Below, piece by piece: positions 19,685 to 30,330 of a stretch of 64,000 nucleotides of DNA (positions are counted from its first letter, which is position 1; every line of letters starts with the position of its first letter). The DNA lies in the NCBI RefSeq assembly GCF_029537235.1, contig NZ_CP120638.1, positions 2,046,001 through 2,110,000 on the forward strand. Direction: 5' to 3'. A program made the position numbers and the translations under genes. Under the pieces are notes generated by a model that was not told the origin of the DNA, did no database searches, and worked only from the letters and a program-made list of their open reading frames with translations. Origin of the DNA: Rhizobium sp. 32-5/1 (GTDB taxonomy: Bacteria > Pseudomonadota > Alphaproteobacteria > Rhizobiales > Rhizobiaceae).

Positions 19685-20861
19685 ATGAGCTTCACCGAAA
19701 CAACGAGAACGTCGTGGTTTTCGCGATTGAAAAACGGCCTTGCCGGCCTCGTGATCGGCCCTCTGCTCGTCATCGGCATGATCTGGTTGCTCTCCTGGAA
19801 CGAAGGCCGATCGGTACAGACATACCGGGCGCTCGTCGAAGGTGCCGGCATCGTCGTCTCGGTCGACAATGCGGCCGTTGATCCGGCCAATGAGGGCAAG
19901 CTCATCCATATCTCCGGCCCGGTCAAACCCGATGACACACCGGAGGACCCGATGTTCGGCGTAACCGCGGAGGGGCGGCCGGCATCAAGCGGACGGTCGA
20001 GATGTTCCAGTGGGAGCAGCAGAGCGAAAGCAAGACGGAGACAAAGCTGGGGGCGGAGAAGAGACCGTGACCACCTACACCTACAGGAAGGCATGGCGCT
20101 CCAGCCAGGTCGATTCCTCCGACTTCCGGAATCCGGATGGCCATCAGAACCCCCAAATGCCCTTTGAAGGCGATCGTTTCACTGTGGCGAGTGCAACGAT
20201 CGGCGCCTTTACCCTGGATGGCGAGGCTGTTGCAAACCTTGGCGAGGACAGCGCCGTGAAGCCTACCCCTGATGTGCTGGAGCGGGTTCGCTCTGCGCTC
20301 GGGACAGACAAGCCCGTCAATGCCGATGGCACCACGATCTACATCTCACAAAATCGCCAAAGCCCGGCCGTTGGCGATCTGCGCATCAGCTTTACCCGTC
20401 AGGACGTTGCGCAGGCGAGCTTCGTCGGCGCTCAGAAGGCAACGACTCTTGGCGAGTACACATCTTCGAACGGGCGTACGCTGTTTCTCAGCGCTGCTGG
20501 CAACGCATCCTCGTCCGAAATGTTCGAAACCGCGCAGAGCGAAAATACCCTGATCACCTGGCTTATTCGTATCGGCGGCCTCATCGGTATGTTCATCGGC
20601 TTTGCGATGATGCTGTCGATCCTTGGCATCATTGCCGATGTCATTCCCTTCGTCGGTTCGATCGTCAGTTTCGGCACATCGGCGATTGCTGCAATCCTGA
20701 CACTGCTGATTGGGCCGCTTGTGATCGCGATTGCCTGGATCGCCTATCGACCGCTTCTGGCCATCGCCATCATCGCCGTCGGCGGACTTCTTGCCGCGGC
20801 CACCATCTATCTGCGCCGCAACCGGGCAGCCGCGGCACCCGCCTCCGCACGGACCGCCTGA
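19685..20861 (+). CDS. TMEM43 family membrane protein, two frameshifts in this assembly
   Basis: The start is ATG at 19685 with GGGGGA upstream (MSFTETTRTSWFSRLKNGLAG). TM1 is at about 20-38 and three hydrophobic segments lie at the C-terminus (IGGLIGMFIGFAMMLSIL, GTSAIAAILTLLIGPLVIAI, LLAIAIIAVGGLLAAATIYL). Between them is a large periplasmic-type domain. Adding one G at 19972-19975 and one at 20049-20053 joins the three frames into 392 residues, including KRTVEMFQWEQQSESKTE and YTYRKAWRSS. This is the plan of TMEM43 (LUMA) homologues. The bacterial function is unknown. Confidence 0.82.
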
Positions 20862-20983
20862 ACCGCGTCTGCGCCTCTGCTTGTTCTCACGCTTGACAGC
20901 CAAGCGTGAGAACATTGTGGTTTGTTCCCAGGCAAAGCTGCGCGCTGTCAGACGCATTCTCAAACCCGGAAGCTCCAGGCCTC

Positions 20984-21771
20984 ATGTTTCTCGCGTCAAA
21001 ACTCTTCTGGTTGCTCGCCCAGCCGCTCTCGCTGGTGTTTGTTTGCCTCATTTTCGCAATCCTGCTGGATGCAGCCGGATGGGAGAAGACCCGTGGCTTT
21101 TTTCAGCGCTCGCCGTTACGGTGCTCTTCCTGACGCTTTTCACCAGCACCGGCGGCTATCTGCTGCAGACGCTCGAAAACCGGTTTGCCCGCCCGGCGAA
21201 CCCGCCTGTCGATGTAGCCTGCATCATCATCCTCGGTGGTGCTTTTGAAAATGAAGTCATGGCGGCGCGCGGCGGCACGGAATTCAACCAGTCGGCGGAC
21301 CGCTTCATCGAAGGCTTGCGCCTGGCCCGGCAGTATCCGGATGCGCGCATCCTCGTTTCCGGCGGCGACGGCTCGTTCAGCGGCGCCTATGCGGGCGATG
21401 CGGAAGCCTCCACGGCCTTCTTCACGAGTTTTGGAATTGCTGCGGAACGTCTGATGCGGGACGAGACGTCGCGCACGACCTTCGAAAATGCGGCGAATAC
21501 CAAAGACCTGCTCGAGAAGAGCGGCCTTGGCAATTGCCTGCTTGTGACATCGGCCTTTCACATGCCGCGCTCCGTCGGCCTGTTCCGCAAGCTTGGTATT
21601 CCCGTCATCCCATGGCCTGTCGATTACAGGACCAGCGGCCGCCTGACTCTCTGGCCGGATTTCAGCCAACCGTCGCTCAATGCGCAGCTGACGACGACGG
21701 CAATGCGCGAATGGACCGGTCTTCTCGCCTACTACGTCAGCGGGCGGACGCATCAGGTCTTCCCGCAATAG
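20984..21771 (+). CDS. YdcF/ElyC-like DUF218 membrane protein, frameshifted in this assembly
   Basis: The N-terminal part is MFLASKLFWLLAQPLSLVFV with a second helix after it. The rest reads VDVACIIILGGAFENEV, LARQYPDARILVSGGDGSFS, RDETSRTTFENAANT and SAFHMPRSVGLFRKLG, which are the DUF218 landmarks. Adding one T to the T6 run at 21098-21103 gives GFFSALAVTVLFLTLF and one 262-residue protein. E. coli ElyC and SanA of this family affect envelope integrity. Here it follows the TMEM43 gene by about 120 bases. Confidence 0.85.
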
Positions 21772-21848
21772 CGGCATGAACTTGACGGTCGTGGAGCGTT
21801 GACGCCGCCGCTGTCATATGGTCCTGCTGGCCGTGAGGGGGCGAAGCG

Positions 21849-22483
21849 ATGCCTACACTGGAAATTCTCGATTATGCTGGCGTCGCCGTCTTCGCGGCCA
21901 CCGGTGCGCTCTCGGCGTCCCGCAAGCAGCTCGACATCATCGGTTATGTCTTCCTCGCGTCCATGACGGGCATTGGTGGCGGCACGCTGCGCGATGTCAT
22001 CCTCGGTGCCACGCCGGTCTTCTGGGTGACGAACCCGGTCTATCTTCTGGTATGCACCGCAGTCGGCCTCGCCGTGTTTTCTCTGCACACATGGTGGAAT
22101 CGCGCTACCGGCTGCTGGTCTGGCTCGATGCGATCGGGCTTTCGGCCTATTGCGTCATGGGCGCCGCAAAGGGACTTGCGGCAACGGGATCACCGACGGT
22201 CGCCATCGTTACCGGCATGCTGACGGCCACCTTCGGCGGCATTCTGCGCGATCTTCTGGCTGGCGAGCCCTCTGTCCTGCTGCGCCCGGAAATTTATGTG
22301 ACCGCAGCTCTGGTTGGCGCCGGTGCGTTTACGGGCGCAACGGCATTGGGTGCGCCGCTGATCGTCGCATCGGCGCTCGGCGTCACGTCAGCCTTCCTGG
22401 TTCGCGGCGGCGCGCTCAGATATGGGTGGACGCTGCCGACCGGCAAGGCTGGGCCGGGCAGGCATCCTGACGATGTGATGTAA
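21849..22483 (+). CDS. TRIC family (UPF0126) cation channel protein, frameshifted in this assembly
   Basis: Seven hydrophobic helices built from two repeats, each with a glycine-rich kink motif: GIGGGTLRDVILG in the first, FGGILRDLLAGEP in the second. This is the fold of prokaryotic trimeric intracellular cation channels, selective for K+ and Na+. The break is cured by one T in the run 22077-22080, giving VFFSAHMVESRYRLL and 211 residues. The ATG at 21849 follows GAGGGGGCGAAG. It converges on irr. Confidence 0.87.
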
Positions 22484-22507
22484 TCGGGCTTTTTGCGAAC
22501 TCTAAGC

Positions 22508-22927
22508 TCAGCCGCGCTTCGGACGCAGGCGGATCACGACGTCCACATGGGCGATTTCCATGCCTTCGGGCGGCTCGGGAAGATTGCCGATTGAGATGTT
22601 GTTTACCGGGATATCGAGCACCTCGTTATGACCTTCAACGAAAAAGTGGTGATGGTCGGACACATTGGTGTCGAAGTAAGTTCTTGCGCTTTCGACAGCG
22701 AGAACGCGGATCATGCCGGCTTCGGTGAACTGGTGCAGCGTGTTGTAGACGGTTGCCAAAGATACCGGCACACCGGCGGTGACCGCTTCCTCATGCAGTT
22801 CTTCCACGGTCAGGTGTCGGTCGCCCTTGGCAAAGATCAGGTCGGCAAGCGCCATGCGCTGGCGCGTCGGCCGCAGGCCCGAGCGGCGCAGTCTTTCTTC
22901 CGAACATGTTTCAACGGCAGTCGCCAT
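22508..22927 (-). CDS. irr: Iron response regulator Irr, Fur superfamily
   Basis: A 139-residue winged-helix regulator. LRPTRQRMALADLIFAKGDR and SLATVYNTLHQFTEAGMI form the DNA-binding domain. The HHH at 92-94 in DHHHFFVEG is the histidine cluster tied to haem response in rhizobial Irr. Irr represses haem synthesis and activates iron uptake when iron is low, and is degraded or inactivated when haem is available. The N-terminal GCPWHD haem motif of Bradyrhizobium Irr is missing, as in other Rhizobiaceae. It is divergent from fabA. Confidence 0.93.
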   Translation of the reverse strand: MATAVETCSEERLRRSGLRPTRQRMALADLIFAKGDRHLTVEELHEEAVTAGVPVSLATVYNTLHQFTEAGMIRVLAVESARTYFDTNVSDHHHFFVEGHNEVLDIPVNNISIGNLPEPPEGMEIAHVDVVIRLRPKRG

Positions 22928-23247
22928 GCGGCAGATCCCTGATCGTCAGGCTATTGCGAAATGCTTTTCCAGTGCCGATATAACTTTTGCTGCGAATGCT
23001 TTCAATAGTGCACAGCCGAACCGGAGCGCCGTACGGCCAGAAAACGGGCCGAATCTGGGGGCAAACCCAATTATCTCTGGCTGTTGAGAGCTTCATCATG
23101 TATGCGACGGCGGAAATTAGCCTTATCCTTTAACCGGGAAATGCGGCAAATCGGGATGAGGTGCACTTGGCTGCGCTTCATTTCAGTCCGAACTTGCTCT
23201 AAAGCAAGGCAACGAAAAATTCTTGTCTAGTGGGGAAACGACAGTTC
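22928..23247. other. irr-fabA divergent regulatory region
   Basis: A 320-base stretch holding the promoters of irr and of the fabA-fabB-fabI operon. No open frame inside has coding character. I could not pick out a confident iron-control element or RirA-type box by eye, though irr is commonly iron-controlled. Confidence 0.45.
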
Positions 23248-23763
23248 ATGACGACCAGACAATCCAGCTTCAACTATGAAGAAATCCTGACATGCGGTCG
23301 TGGTGAATTGTTCGGCCCGGGCAATGCGCAACTGCCGCTGCCGCCAATGCTGATGGTTCACCGCATTACCGACATTTCCGAAACCGGCGGCGCCTTCGAC
23401 AAAGGCTATATAAGGGCCGAATACGACGTGCGTCCCGATGACTGGTATTTCCCATGCCACTTCGCTGGCAATCCGATCATGCCCGGTTGCCTCGGTCTCG
23501 ACGGCATGTGGCAGTTGACGGGCTTCTTCCTGGGATGGCTCGGCGAGCCCGGACGCGGCATGGCGCTCTCCACGGGCGAGGTGAAGTTCAAGGGAATGGT
23601 TCGTCCGACGACGAAGCTTCTGGAATACGGCATCGACTTCAAGCGCGTCATGCGCGGACGTCTGGTCCTAGGCACGGCCGACGGCTGGCTGAAGGCCGAC
23701 GGCGAGGTTATCTATCAGGCCAGCGACCTGCGCGTCGGCCTGTCCAAGGAAAAAGCGGCCTAA
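23248..23763 (+). CDS. fabA: 3-hydroxydecanoyl-ACP dehydratase/isomerase
   Basis: A 171-residue hot-dog enzyme that dehydrates 3-hydroxydecanoyl-ACP and isomerises the trans-2 product to cis-3, the branch point for unsaturated fatty acids. The catalytic pair is His71 ([14 protein letters not shown]) and Asp85 ([12 protein letters not shown]). The ATG at 23248 is preceded by TGGGGAAACG. It is first in fabA-fabB-fabI, 38 bases before fabB. Full length and intact. Confidence 0.97.
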   Translation: MTTRQSSFNYEEILTCGRGELFGPGNAQLPLPPMLMVHRITDISETGGAFDKGYIRAEYDVRPDDWYFPCHFAGNPIMPGCLGLDGMWQLTGFFLGWLGEPGRGMALSTGEVKFKGMVRPTTKLLEYGIDFKRVMRGRLVLGTADGWLKADGEVIYQASDLRVGLSKEKAA

Positions 23764-23801
23764 CCTCCGCGCTCAGAGATATTAAAGAGAAGGTCATCGA
23801 C

Positions 23802-25025
23802 ATGAGACGGGTTGTTGTCACGGGTCTAGGGATCGTTTCCTCCATCGGAAACGATGCTGAACAAGTCACCGCCTCGCTGCGTGAAGCAAAGTCGGGCATC
23901 TCGTTTTCAAACGATTTCGCCGAGCACGGCTTCCGCTGCCAGGTCTGGGGCGCGCCCAACATCGACGTGACCGAGCTTGTCGATCGCCGTGCAGCGCGTT
24001 TCCTGTCGCAGGGCGGCATGTGGAACCATGTCGCGATGAAGCAGGCGATCGCCGATTCCGGCCTCGAAGACAGCGATGTCGGCGGCAATGAGCGCACCGG
24101 CATCATCATGGGGTCCGGCGGCCCCTCCACACGCACGCTGATCGAAGCGGCCGAAATCACCATCAAGAACAATTCGCCCAAGCGCATCGGCCCGTTTGCC
24201 GTGCCGAAGGCGATGTCGTCCACGGCTTCGGCAACGCTTGCCACCTGGTTCAAGATCCACGGCGTCAACTATTCGATCTCGTCGGCCTGCTCGACCTCGG
24301 CGCATTGCATCGGCAATGCCATGGAGATGATCCAGTGGGGCAAGCAGGACGTCATGTTCGCCGGTGGCCACGAGGACCTCGACTGGACCATGTCGAACCT
24401 GTTCGACGCCATGGGCGCCATGTCCTCCAAGTACAACGACACCGCCTCGACCGCCTCGCGCGCCTATGACGTCTCACGTGACGGCTTCGTCATCGCCGGC
24501 GGTGCCGGCGTGCTGGTTCTGGAAGAGCTGGAACACGCCAAGGCCCGCGGCGCCAAGATCTATGCCGAAATCACCGGCTATGGTGCAACCTCCGATGGCT
24601 ACGACATGGTCGCGCCGTCTGGTGAAGGCGCCGTGCGCTGCATGCGCCAGGCACTTGCTACCGTGAAGGGCGAGGTCGATTACGTTAACACGCACGGCAC
24701 CTCGACGCCGGTGGGTGACAGCAAGGAAATCGGCGCGATCCGCGAAGTCTTCGGCAACAAGATCCCGCACATCCAGTCGACCAAGTCGCTGACCGGCCAT
24801 TCGCTGGGTGCGGCCGGCGTGCAGGAATCGATCTATTCGCTCCTGATGATGCAGGCCGGTTTCATTGGCGAAAGCGCGCATATCACCGAACTCGACCCGG
24901 AATTCGACGGCGTGCCGATCGTGCGCAAGCGGATCGACGACGTCACGATCAACACCGCTCTTTCGAACTCCTTCGGCTTCGGCGGCACCAACGCAACGCT
25001 CGTTTTCCAGCGCTACAACGGATAA
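23802..25025 (+). CDS. fabB: 3-oxoacyl-ACP synthase I
   Basis: A 407-residue condensing enzyme elongating cis-3-decenoyl-ACP and other acyl-ACPs. The Cys-His-His triad is visible: Cys163 in [12 protein letters not shown], then [12 protein letters not shown] and [13 protein letters not shown]. The start is the ATG at 23802 ([16 protein letters not shown]) with an AGAGAAGG site. It partners FabA in the unsaturated branch and ends 4 bases before fabI. Confidence 0.97.
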   Translation: MRRVVVTGLGIVSSIGNDAEQVTASLREAKSGISFSNDFAEHGFRCQVWGAPNIDVTELVDRRAARFLSQGGMWNHVAMKQAIADSGLEDSDVGGNERTGIIMGSGGPSTRTLIEAAEITIKNNSPKRIGPFAVPKAMSSTASATLATWFKIHGVNYSISSACSTSAHCIGNAMEMIQWGKQDVMFAGGHEDLDWTMSNLFDAMGAMSSKYNDTASTASRAYDVSRDGFVIAGGAGVLVLEELEHAKARGAKIYAEITGYGATSDGYDMVAPSGEGAVRCMRQALATVKGEVDYVNTHGTSTPVGDSKEIGAIREVFGNKIPHIQSTKSLTGHSLGAAGVQESIYSLLMMQAGFIGESAHITELDPEFDGVPIVRKRIDDVTINTALSNSFGFGGTNATLVFQRYNG

Positions 25026-25029
25026 ATCC

Positions 25030-25836
25030 ATGAACGGCATCATGAACGGAAAACGCGGGCTCATCATGGGCGTCGCCAACAGCCACTCGATCGCCTGGGG
25101 CATTGCGCAGGCGCTGTCGGCCCAGGGTGCCGAGCTTGCCTTTACCTATCAGGGCGAGGCGCTTGGCAAGCGCGTGAAGCCGCTGGCGGCGGAAGTGAAC
25201 TCGGATATCCTTTTGCCCTGCGACGTCGAGGACATTGCGTCCGTAGACAGCGTCATCGCGGCGTTGAAGGAAAAATGGGGCAAGCTTGACTTCATCGTGC
25301 ATGCCATCGGCTTTTCCGACAAGAACGAGCTGAAGGGTCTCTACGCCGACACATCACGCGAAAACTTCAGCCGCACCATGCTCATCTCCTGCTTCTCCTT
25401 CACGGAGATTGCAAAGCGTGCCGCAGAGCTGATGACGGATGGCGGCACCATGCTGACGCTGACCTATGGCGGCTCCGTGCGCGTCATGCCGAACTACAAT
25501 GTCATGGGCGTCGCCAAGGCAGCCCTTGAGGCTTCCGTGCGCTACCTCGCCTCCGATTACGGACAGCGCGGCATCCGCGTCAACGCAATCTCCGCCGGCC
25601 CGATCCGTACACTCGCAGGTGCCGGCATCTCGGATGCCCGTGCGATGCTCTCCTGGCAGCAGAAAAATTCACCGCTGCGCCGCACGGTGACGATCGAAGA
25701 CGTGGGCAACTCCGCCCTTTACCTGCTCTCACCGCTCTCCAGCGGCGTGACGGGCGAAATCCACTATGTCGATTCCGGCTACAACATTACGTCGATGCCG
25801 GTGCTGGAAACGCTCAACAGGGCAGATTCGGAATAA
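25030..25836 (+). CDS. fabI: Enoyl-ACP reductase (NADH)
   Basis: A 268-residue short-chain dehydrogenase that reduces trans-2-enoyl-ACP in the last step of each elongation round, and the target class of triclosan. The cofactor site is GLIMGVANSHSIAWGIA. The catalytic pattern Tyr-x6-Lys is Tyr156 and Lys163 in PNYNVMGVAKAAL. The ATG at 25030 lies 4 bases after the fabB stop. Rhizobia often carry two fabI copies; this is the one linked to fabA-fabB. Confidence 0.96.
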   Translation: MNGIMNGKRGLIMGVANSHSIAWGIAQALSAQGAELAFTYQGEALGKRVKPLAAEVNSDILLPCDVEDIASVDSVIAALKEKWGKLDFIVHAIGFSDKNELKGLYADTSRENFSRTMLISCFSFTEIAKRAAELMTDGGTMLTLTYGGSVRVMPNYNVMGVAKAALEASVRYLASDYGQRGIRVNAISAGPIRTLAGAGISDARAMLSWQQKNSPLRRTVTIEDVGNSALYLLSPLSSGVTGEIHYVDSGYNITSMPVLETLNRADSE

Positions 25837-25840
25837 TACC

Positions 25841-25867
25841 GGCCGGCCGGCGGCCGGCCATTATTTT
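25841..25867. terminator. Probable terminator after fabI
   Basis: An 8-bp perfect stem, GGCCGGCC twice with a GGC loop, followed by ATTATTTT. It sits between the fabI stop and the stop of a convergent small gene. The T tract is interrupted, so efficiency is uncertain. Confidence 0.55.
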
Positions 25868-26097
25868 CAGACCGACAGCCAGAGTGCGATCAGGACGGCG
25901 ACGATAATGCCGGCGAACATGATCAGCTTGGTGCGCGTGGTCTTGAGGGCGACAGGGTCGAGCGGCGCGCGCGCGCCTGTCTGAAATGCCAGGGGGACCT
26001 CCGAGGTCGCCCCTTTCCCTTCACCACTCTTGATATCCTTGACGATGACACCCGCAATGTCTTCCGTGACAGGCGGGCGGGCTGGTCCAAATCCCAT
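25867..26097 (-). CDS. Small protein with one C-terminal membrane helix
   Basis: A 76-residue protein (MGFGPARPPVTEDIAGVIVK). The first 55 residues are polar. The C-terminal IMFAGIIVAVLIALWLSV is a single membrane anchor, giving a tail-anchored layout. I recognise no family. The ATG at 26097 is chosen because the longer frame upstream begins with Arg-rich residues and lacks a site. Confidence 0.6.
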   Translation of the reverse strand: MGFGPARPPVTEDIAGVIVKDIKSGEGKGATSEVPLAFQTGARAPLDPVALKTTRTKLIMFAGIIVAVLIALWLSV

Positions 26098-26268
26098 GGC
26101 TGTGCTCCATCGAATGCCGCGCGCCCGAAGGGCGCGCATCAGCGCGATGGCAAAATGGTGGACCTAATTCGGCCGCAGCGCAATCACTACTGCATGCTTC
26201 CTGTGTGGAATCGATCTGAACGCGAATTCTTCCTGAGGCCAACGTGAAAGCTCATTGAAGATACGCGA

Positions 26269-27284
26269 TCAGCGCTTGCCCCACAGCACCTTGAATCGGG
26301 CATTGCGGCAGGTCTCGCCCCATTCCTTGAAGGTCTCGCCCATGACTGCTTCATAGGGCATGCCCCTGTTGGCAACGAGCATTACCTTGCCGCCGATCTT
26401 CAGCGCCTTGGCAGCCGCCTTGATCATCCCAACGCCCAGCGAAGGTTCAGCAGCATGGCCTTCATGGAACGGCGGGTTCATGACGATCAGGTCGTATTTG
26501 TCGCGCGTATCCTCACCGATCAGGTCGTGCCAGAAGAAGCGCGCCAGGACTTTCGGGGCATTGGCCTTGAGATTGACCTTTGCGGCCTCCAACGAATGAT
26601 GGTCGGCCTCGAACAGGTCGATGCCCTTGAGGTTCGGCGCGCGTGCGGCGAGCATGACGGAGAGATAGCCCCAGCCCGCGCCGAAATCGGCGGCGTGGCC
26701 CTTGAAGTCGTCGGGAAGGCGGGAGGCCAGCAGTTCCGAACCGTCGTCGATCCGGTCATGCGAGAACATGCCAGGCGCCGTATCGAACCGGCCTTCGACG
26801 CGCACGGGCTTCTTTGAGAATTTCGCGATCACGTCTTGCGGGTCTTCCGGCCGGCCGAACCAGAAGGCGACGCCGTGATATTTCGGCAGGCTATCGCCAC
26901 CCCAGCCGAGTTGACCGACGCGCTTGCGCAGCGACTGCACGCCATCTTCCTTGGAGCCGGCAACGACAATGAGGCCACCGAGCTTGGTGCGCTTCAGCGC
27001 TTCGGCGACCCGATCCTCGTTCTCGCCCTTGTGCTTGCACAGGAGGACCAAGGCTGCGTCATAGTCTTCACCTTCGACAACCGGAGACACATCGGCCTTG
27101 GCAGCCTCCAGACCGCGATAGAGCGGGCGCAGCGCCTGTACGGCGACAATCGACGCGCCGAAGCCTTCAGGCAGCCTGTAGCCTGCCTCGCCCCCAGAAA
27201 CAGCACGCGCTCGCCTTCCTGCGGAGCTGGCAGCACACCATTGTCAAAGGGGTAGAAGAGGGTTTTCAGCGCGTCGCGGCTCAT
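26269..27284 (-). CDS. RsmC/RlmG-like class I rRNA methyltransferase, frameshifted in this assembly
   Basis: The start ATG at 27284 gives MSRDALKTLFYPFDNGVLPA. The frame breaks at a C5 run (27191-27195); one extra base restores GGEAGYRLPEGFGASIVA and a 338-residue protein. The C-terminal half has the SAM site ADFGAGWGYLSVML and the amino-methyltransferase motif VMNPPFHEG, followed by GGKVMLVANRGMPYE. This two-domain plan is that of 16S rRNA m2G1207 methyltransferase RsmC and relatives. The exact base modified is not certain. Confidence 0.85.
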
Positions 27285-27365
27285 GGGCGTGGTCCTAGGT
27301 GGGGTAAATAAGAAAAGGCGCGGAACGATGCTCCGCGCCCGATAGTCATGTCTCAAGCGCAGTGC

Positions 27366-29497
27366 TTATTCAGCAGCTTCGCCTTCGCCCTTGGCAACTT
27401 CCTTGCCGGTGGCCTGATCGACGACCTTCATCGAGAGGCGAACCTTGCCGCGCTCGTCGAAGCCCATCAGCTTGACCCAGACCTTGTCGCCTTCCTTGAC
27501 GACGTCGGAGGTCTTGGCAACGCGGTCGGAGGCCAGTTGCGAGATATGCACGAGGCCATCGCGCGGGCCGAAGAAGTTGACGAAGGCGCCGAAATCGGCG
27601 GTCTTCACAACGGTGCCTTCGTAAATCTGGCCGACTTCCGGTTCCGCAACGATCGAGTGGATCCACTTGCGAGCCGCTTCGATCTCCTTGCCGGACGAGG
27701 ATGCGATCTTGATCGTGCCGTCGTCTTCGATGTTGATCTTGGCGCCGGTCTTTTCGACGATTTCGCGGATGACCTTACCGCCAGTGCCGATGACTTCCCG
27801 GATCTTGTCGACCGGGATCTGCATCACTTCGATGCGCGGTGCGAATTCGCCGAGCTGCGAGCGGCCTTCGGTAATGGCATTGGCCATTTCACCGAGGATG
27901 TGCTTGCGGCCGGCCTGCGCCTGGCCAAGTGCAACCTTCATGATCTCTTCGGTGATACCGGCGATCTTGATGTCCATCTGCAGCGAGGTGATACCATCCG
28001 TGGTACCGGCAACCTTGAAGTCCATGTCGCCGAGGTGGTCTTCGTCGCCAAGGATGTCGGAGAGAACGGCGAAACGCTCACCTTCGAGGATCAGGCCCAT
28101 GGCGATACCAGCAACCGGCTTTGCCAAGGGAACGCCGGCATCCATCAGGGCAAGCGAGGTGCCGCAGACGGTGGCCATCGAGGACGAACCGTTGGATTCG
28201 GTGATCTCGGAGACGACGCGCAGCGTGTAGGGGAACTGGTCCGCAGCCGGCAGCATCGGACGGATAGCGCGCCATGCGAGCTTGCCGTGGCCGATTTCGC
28301 GACGGCCCGGGAGCCCATGCGACCGGTTTCGCCGACCGAATAGGGCGGGAAGTTGTAGTGCAGAAGGAACTTTTCCTTGTACATGCCGGTCAGGCTGTCG
28401 ACGTACTGCTCGTCTTCGCCGGTACCGAGCGTGGCAACGACGATCGCCTGCGTTTCACCGCGGGTAAACAGCGCCGAACCATGGGTACGCGGCAGGATGC
28501 CGACTTCGGAAACGATCTTGCGGACCGTGTCGAGATCGCGGCCGTCGATGCGGCTCTTGGTGTCGAGGATGTTCCAGCGAACGATCTTGGCCTGCAGGTG
28601 CTTGAAGACGGCACCGATGACTTCGTTCGTGTACTTCGGCTCAGCACCCTCAGGAAAGAAGTGTGCCTTGACCTTGGCCTTGACGGCGTCGACCGCAGCG
28701 TAGCGCTCGGCCTTCTGGGTGTTCTTGTAGGCAACGCGCAGTTCGGCTTCGGCAATCGAAAGCATTTCGGCTTCGAGTTCGGAATGATCTTCCGCGGTGA
28801 AATCACGCGGTTCCTTGGCAGCCACTTCCGCGAGCTTGATGATCGCGTCGATGACCGGCTGGAAACCCTTGTGGCCGAACATGACGGCGCCAAGCATGAT
28901 CTCTTCGTTCAGTTCCTTGGCTTCCGATTCAACCATCAGGACGGCGTCCTGCGTGCCGGCGACGACCAGATCGAGAACCGATTCCTGCATCTCGTCGAGG
29001 TGCGGGTTGAGAACGTATTCGCCGTTGATGTAGCCAACGCGCGCGCCGCCGACCGGGCCCATGAACGGGATGCCGGAGATCGTCAGTGCAGCGGAAGCTG
29101 CAACCATCGACAAAACGTCCGGATCGTTTTCAAGGTCGTGCTGGACGACGGTGACGACAACCTGGGTGTCGTTCTTGTAGCCATCAGGAAACAGCGGACG
29201 GATTGGACGGTCGATCAAGCGGGAAACCAGCGTTTCCTTTTCCGACGGACGGCCTTCGCGCTTGAAATAGCCGCCCGGGATCTTGCCGGCAGCGTAGGTC
29301 TTTTCCTGGTAATTGACGGTGAGCGGGAAGAAATCCTGGCCCGGCTTCGGCGACTTGGCCGAGACGACGGTGGCGAGAACGATTGTTTCGCCGTAGGTCG
29401 CGAGAACGGCGCCATCAGCCTGACGGGCAATCTTGCCGGTTTCGAGCTTGAGCGGGCGGCCTGCCCATTCGATTTCGACCGTGTGGGTATCGAACAT
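27366..29497 (-). CDS. pnp: Polyribonucleotide nucleotidyltransferase (PNPase), frameshifted in this assembly
   Basis: The N-terminal part runs from [20 protein letters not shown] to VGETGRMGS. The rest begins [16 protein letters not shown]. One extra base at 28309-28311 restores [19 protein letters not shown] and 710 residues, the normal PNPase length. Two RNase PH domains, a KH domain ([20 protein letters not shown]) and an S1 domain ([20 protein letters not shown]) follow in order. The enzyme degrades RNA 3' to 5' by phosphorolysis and acts in the degradosome and cold response. It is downstream of rpsO, as in most bacteria. Confidence 0.95.
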
Positions 29498-29877
29498 GTT
29501 TTGTCCTTCGTGTGCGGTTCTTCAAATCCGCGCCGCTGCCATCATGTGGCGCGGGCGGCTTCAAGTATTCCGCGAATATGACGCATCACGGGCAAGACAG
29601 CGGGAGGCTTCCATTGTGGCTGGCGGGTCATTCCGCCCTTGAAAGCCGATGCTTTCCGGGCTTGAAAAACGAGCAAGCGCCGAAGCATCCTGCAATCCTG
29701 CCCCATGACAGGTCATCGGTTGTTTCCGCAGGACCGGCCCATCCGGCCTGCTAGACAATCCGCCCGTTGCTAACGCCGGTGGCGTGCAGGAGGGCGGCAG
29801 TGACGGAACGTTTCGTTCCGTGAAAAGACGACCGACGGGCGCCCTCCGTCAGGAGGATCGCCCGCCGGCCTTGAGGC
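29498..29877. other. rpsO-pnp intercistronic region with two hairpins
   Basis: This 380-base gap has no gene. It holds two strong inverted repeats. ACGGAACG-TTT-CGTTCCGT (29803-29821) is a perfect 8-bp hairpin. CGGGCG-C-CCTCC-GTCA-GGAGG-AT-CGCCCG (29836-29864) lies 14 bases after the rpsO stop and, read on the minus strand, is followed shortly by TCTTTTC. In E. coli the equivalent region carries a terminator and the RNase III/PNPase autoregulatory hairpin. Confidence 0.6.
29836..29864 (-). terminator. Probable rpsO terminator or processing hairpin
   Basis: An 11-bp stem with one bulge and a GTCA/TGAC loop directly after rpsO. On the minus strand a short T-rich stretch (TCTTTTC) follows after about eight bases. 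It could stop part of the transcription from rpsO before pnp. Confidence 0.6.
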
Positions 29878-30147
29878 TTAGCGGCGGATGCCGAGGGCAC
29901 CAATCAGCTTGGTGTAACGGGCCTCGTCCTTGCCCTTGACATAGTCAAGAAGCGAACGGCGGCTCGAAACCATTGCGAGAAGGCCACGACGGGAGTGGTT
30001 GTCCTTCTTGTGGCCCTTGAAGTGTTCGGTCAGGTTGTTGATCCGCTCTGTGAGGATTGCAACCTGGACTTCCGGAGAACCGGTATCGCCTTCGACCGTT
30101 GCATATTCCTTGATAAGCGCAGCCTTGCGCTCTGCAGTAATCGACAT
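29878..30147 (-). CDS. rpsO: 30S ribosomal protein S15
   Basis: An 89-residue protein ([20 protein letters not shown]) that binds the 16S central domain early in 30S assembly. Conserved parts are [20 protein letters not shown] and [21 protein letters not shown] precedes the ATG at 30147. Intact. Confidence 0.98.
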   Translation of the reverse strand: MSITAERKAALIKEYATVEGDTGSPEVQVAILTERINNLTEHFKGHKKDNHSRRGLLAMVSSRRSLLDYVKGKDEARYTKLIGALGIRR

Positions 30148-30330
30148 CGTGTCATCCTTTCGATTTTTAGGATTTCGGGTCGCCAGCAGCCGGGATGTCG
30201 TCCAGCTGCGGCCGTGAAAGCAGAATGCCTTGGTCTTCGACGTCGGTCTTTTGCTGGCGCTGCCTATAAACCATCCCTGACCAAAAAGAAAGGGGGCGGC
30301 CTGTGCTCCGGCCTGCCGAGCGGAGACGGC

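Noticed and set aside
27366..29497. pnp as two separate genes or a pseudogene
   Set aside because: One added base joins the parts exactly at a conserved sequence ([11 protein letters not shown]), and similar single-base run errors occur throughout the window.
28274..29581. 435-codon plus-strand open frame
   Set aside because: Antisense to pnp; typical shadow frame in high-GC DNA.
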